NCBI RefSeq assembly: GCF_032463525.1
Contig: NZ_CP135971.1
Coordinates: 4,154,001 to 4,218,000 of the forward strand
DNA: 64,000 nucleotides
Source: Pseudomonas sp. DTU_2021_1001937_2_SI_NGA_ILE_001
Lineage (GTDB): Bacteria > Pseudomonadota > Gammaproteobacteria > Pseudomonadales > Pseudomonadaceae
Direction: 5' to 3'
Shown here: positions 61,122 through 64,000 of the stretch, piece by piece
Position numbering within the stretch: the first letter of the stretch is position 1
Layout of the letters: each line of letters begins with the position of its first letter
Translations under genes and position numbers: made by a program
Notes under the pieces: generated by a model
The model's input: the letters and a program-made list of their open reading frames with translations, nothing else
Told to the model about the DNA's origin: nothing
The model's database searches: none

Positions 61122-61324
61122 ATTTGTTACACATTATCTGTGTGCCGCATCGCTATTTCCGACTGAAGGCAAGCCTGACGGGTGCCTGCATGCGGGTTTT
61201 GATGAAGCAAATGCCCTGAGCTGGTACGCCCGTACCCGGTTGTCATCTAGATTGCCTGGACTCGCATGATGCTCAGGTCCACACTGACCCGTTTCCAATT
61301 TTTGCCAATTCGGGAGGGCGAACG

Positions 61325-62104
61325 ATGCGCCGTGTGGTGTTCAATCAGAAAGGGGGTGTCGGCAAGTCCAGCATCGCCTGCAACCTGGCGGCTGTCAGCG
61401 CCAGCGAAGGCTATCGGACGCTGCTGATCGATCTCGATGCCCAGGCCAACTCGACCCACTACCTCACCGGCCTGACCGGCGATGACATTCCCATGGGCAT
61501 TGCCGAGTTCTTCAGGCAGACCCTGGCGTCCGGCCCGTTCACGCGCAAGAACCAGGTGGATATCTACGAAACGCCCTACGACAACCTGCATGTGATCACT
61601 GCCACGGCAGAGCTGGCCGAGCTGCAGCCCAAGCTGGAGGCCAAGCACAAGATCAACAAGCTGCGCAAATTGCTCGAAACACTGGATGAAGACTACGAGC
61701 GCATCTATATCGATACCCCGCCAGCCCTGAACTTCTATGCGGTTTCGGCGCTGATCGCCGCCGACAAGGTGCTGATTCCTTTCGACTGCGACAGTTTTTC
61801 GCGCCAGGCGCTGTATGGGCTGATCAAGGAACTCGAAGAGTTGAAGGAGGACCACAACGAGGCGCTGGAACTCGAAGGCATCATCGTCAACCAGTTCCAG
61901 CCTCGCGCCAGCCTGCCCCAGCAGATACTCGACGAGTTGCTGGGCGAAGGCCTGCCGGTGTTGCCGGTGTATCTCAATGCCTCGGTGAAGATGCGCGAAT
62001 CCCATCAGGTGGCTCAGCCCCTGATCCATATGGACCCGCGCCATAAGCTGACACAGCAGTTCGTTGAATTGCATCACCACCTGGAAAGCCAGTCCCGGTA
62101 TTGA
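61325..62104 (+). CDS. Orphan ParA/MinD-family ATPase
   Basis: 259 residues, deviant Walker A KGGVGKSS (residues 9-16), [12 protein letters not shown] (A'/switch I), and [11 protein letters not shown] (Walker B). No ParB gene or parS-like repeat is nearby, so it is not the chromosome partition ParA. Similar stand-alone ParA proteins are conserved in pseudomonads; they may position cellular cargo. The GGGAGGG site lies 8 bases before the ATG. Convergent with the PAAR gene, 21 bases apart. Confidence 0.93.
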   Translation: MRRVVFNQKGGVGKSSIACNLAAVSASEGYRTLLIDLDAQANSTHYLTGLTGDDIPMGIAEFFRQTLASGPFTRKNQVDIYETPYDNLHVITATAELAELQPKLEAKHKINKLRKLLETLDEDYERIYIDTPPALNFYAVSALIAADKVLIPFDCDSFSRQALYGLIKELEELKEDHNEALELEGIIVNQFQPRASLPQQILDELLGEGLPVLPVYLNASVKMRESHQVAQPLIHMDPRHKLTQQFVELHHHLESQSRY

Positions 62105-62125
62105 ATCGCGTCGCGAGGGGATTGT

Positions 62126-62527
62126 TCAGGATGTCGTCATGGTACGCATGACGCGCTGAGGGTAGCAGCCTTCCTTGATTTCCCGGGTCAGGCGCTCGGC
62201 CTGGGCACGGGCGTTCTCGGCCATGTCGGCGGGAATGTCGATGGTGGCTTCCATGTCGGCCTTGAACTGCTGTTGCGAAGCCTTGACGCTATTGCTGCCA
62301 GCCTTGCAGCCGCAGGATATACGGTGACCGTGGGTGGCTACGGCGACCTGCCCGTCGACCCAGGTGGGGTTGCCCTGGGCGATGTAGCCGACTTCACGGC
62401 ACGCCGGGCACCAGACCGGGTCGCCCATGCGGGCAATGCGAAACAGGTCGATGGCCTCGCTGGCGGACCCTGCCAGCACGAAACCGCCGCTTGTGGTGGG
62501 GTCGCCTTCCCTGACTACGAATGGCAT
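62126..62527 (-). CDS. PAAR-domain protein (orphan type VI secretion spike tip)
   Basis: 133 residues. PAAR domain about residues 1-80: FVVREGDPTTSGGFVLAGS, RIARMGDPVWCPAC, NPTWVDGQVAVATHGHRISCGC. His and Cys residues suit a metal-bound cone that caps VgrG. The remaining 50 residues (from NSVKASQQQFKADM) are helical and charged, without a recognisable toxin. No VgrG, Hcp, effector or immunity gene is adjacent in the window, so the partner T6SS must be elsewhere. Confidence 0.85.
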   Translation of the reverse strand: MPFVVREGDPTTSGGFVLAGSASEAIDLFRIARMGDPVWCPACREVGYIAQGNPTWVDGQVAVATHGHRISCGCKAGSNSVKASQQQFKADMEATIDIPADMAENARAQAERLTREIKEGCYPQRVMRTMTTS

Positions 62528-62662
62528 GGCGTGGTTTCCTTCTGTAAGAGTGGGAGACCGATGCTAGGGCCTGGGCCGGGTTTCGTAGAGTGGGGGCAGG
62601 TGGTTAAAGACCGTTCCTACAGCAGAATCAGCGGCGGCTTGCGCTGCGGGGTACAGACATCG

Positions 62663-62826
62663 GTAGGAGCGGTGTTGCCGCGAAAAAAAGTCCCGGCTCC
62701 AGCCAATATTGGTCAGTCAGGCGCACTCTGGCTTTTGTTGGAGCGAGCTTGCTCGCGAAGAGGCCGGGAAAGTCACTGCATCTGCGCTGAACATGAGGCA
62801 GCCTTCGCGAGCAAGCTCGCTCCCAC
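62663..62826. repeat. Two REP families in the PAAR-selO spacer
   Basis: A diverged unit of the main REP family (GTAGGAGCGGTGTTGCCGCG from 62663, with TCCCGGCTCCAGCC at 62691-62704) is followed by a clean inverted pair of a second family: TTGGAGCGAGCTTGCTCGCG (62738-62757) and CGCGAGCAAGCTCGCTCCCA (62806-62825). These fill most of the 361-base gap; no gene or promoter was identified in it. Confidence 0.8.
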
Positions 62827-62888
62827 GGCTGAACTGACGCTTAGTGCATCTGAAGCCAGTCCAACAGGTCAGAAATACCGGCGGTGGG

Positions 62889-64000
<1,112 letters not shown>

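Overview
The window looks like chromosome from a fluorescent Pseudomonas, probably of the P. putida group. Evidence: a complete medium-chain-length polyhydroxyalkanoate (PHA) locus with two class II synthases, the hisIE-tatABC, pilMNOPQ-aroKB-SPOR-gltBD-hemE and ubiEJB gene orders typical of the genus, high GC third positions, and several families of Pseudomonas-type REP palindromes between genes. The species call is inference from gene content and remembered family sequences; no search was run.

Layout. 1-5028 (minus strand): ubiE-ubiJ-ubiB, hisI-hisE and tatA-tatB-tatC (tatC runs off the left edge). 5160-12083: PHA locus, with a small PHA-associated protein and phaI-phaF on plus facing phaC1-phaZ-phaC2-phaD on minus, separated by a strong shared hairpin. 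12462-20172 (minus): DUF971 protein, hslV-hslU, an FtsN-like SPOR protein, argS and priA. 20340-22812 (plus): rpmE, a secreted SNase-like nuclease whose first codons overlap the rpmE terminator, and a short malic enzyme. 22949-25390 (minus): PBP1a (mrcA). 25595-33972 (plus): type IV pilus assembly genes pilMNOPQ, then aroK, aroB and a DamX-like AAA/SPOR protein. 34329-41584 (plus): gltB, gltD, hemE. 41818-44097: a divergent MFS exporter/LysR pair.

44156-61002 (minus) is the accessory highlight: an 18-gene, tightly overlapping aryl polyene (APE)-type pigment cluster. It encodes an ammonia lyase, an aryl-acid ligase fused to a dehydratase domain, two acyl carrier proteins, two intact ketosynthases plus a truncated ketosynthase-like protein (candidate chain-length factor), a ketoreductase, a second dehydratase, a thioesterase, a methyltransferase, a flavin enzyme carrying the WxWxIP halogenase signature, a glycosyltransferase and two acyltransferases (lipid anchoring), and an export set (MMPL permease, LolA-like protein, DUF3261 lipoprotein, small membrane protein). 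The genes are co-directional, mostly overlap by 1-25 bases, and a sigma70-like promoter with a leader hairpin is visible upstream. The likely product is a membrane-anchored, possibly halogenated and methylated aryl polyene.

61325-64000: an orphan ParA-type ATPase (plus), an orphan PAAR spike-tip protein (minus), a REP-rich spacer with two REP families, and the 3' part of selO (minus), cut by the right edge. No rRNA, tRNA, CRISPR array, insertion sequence or prophage was recognised.
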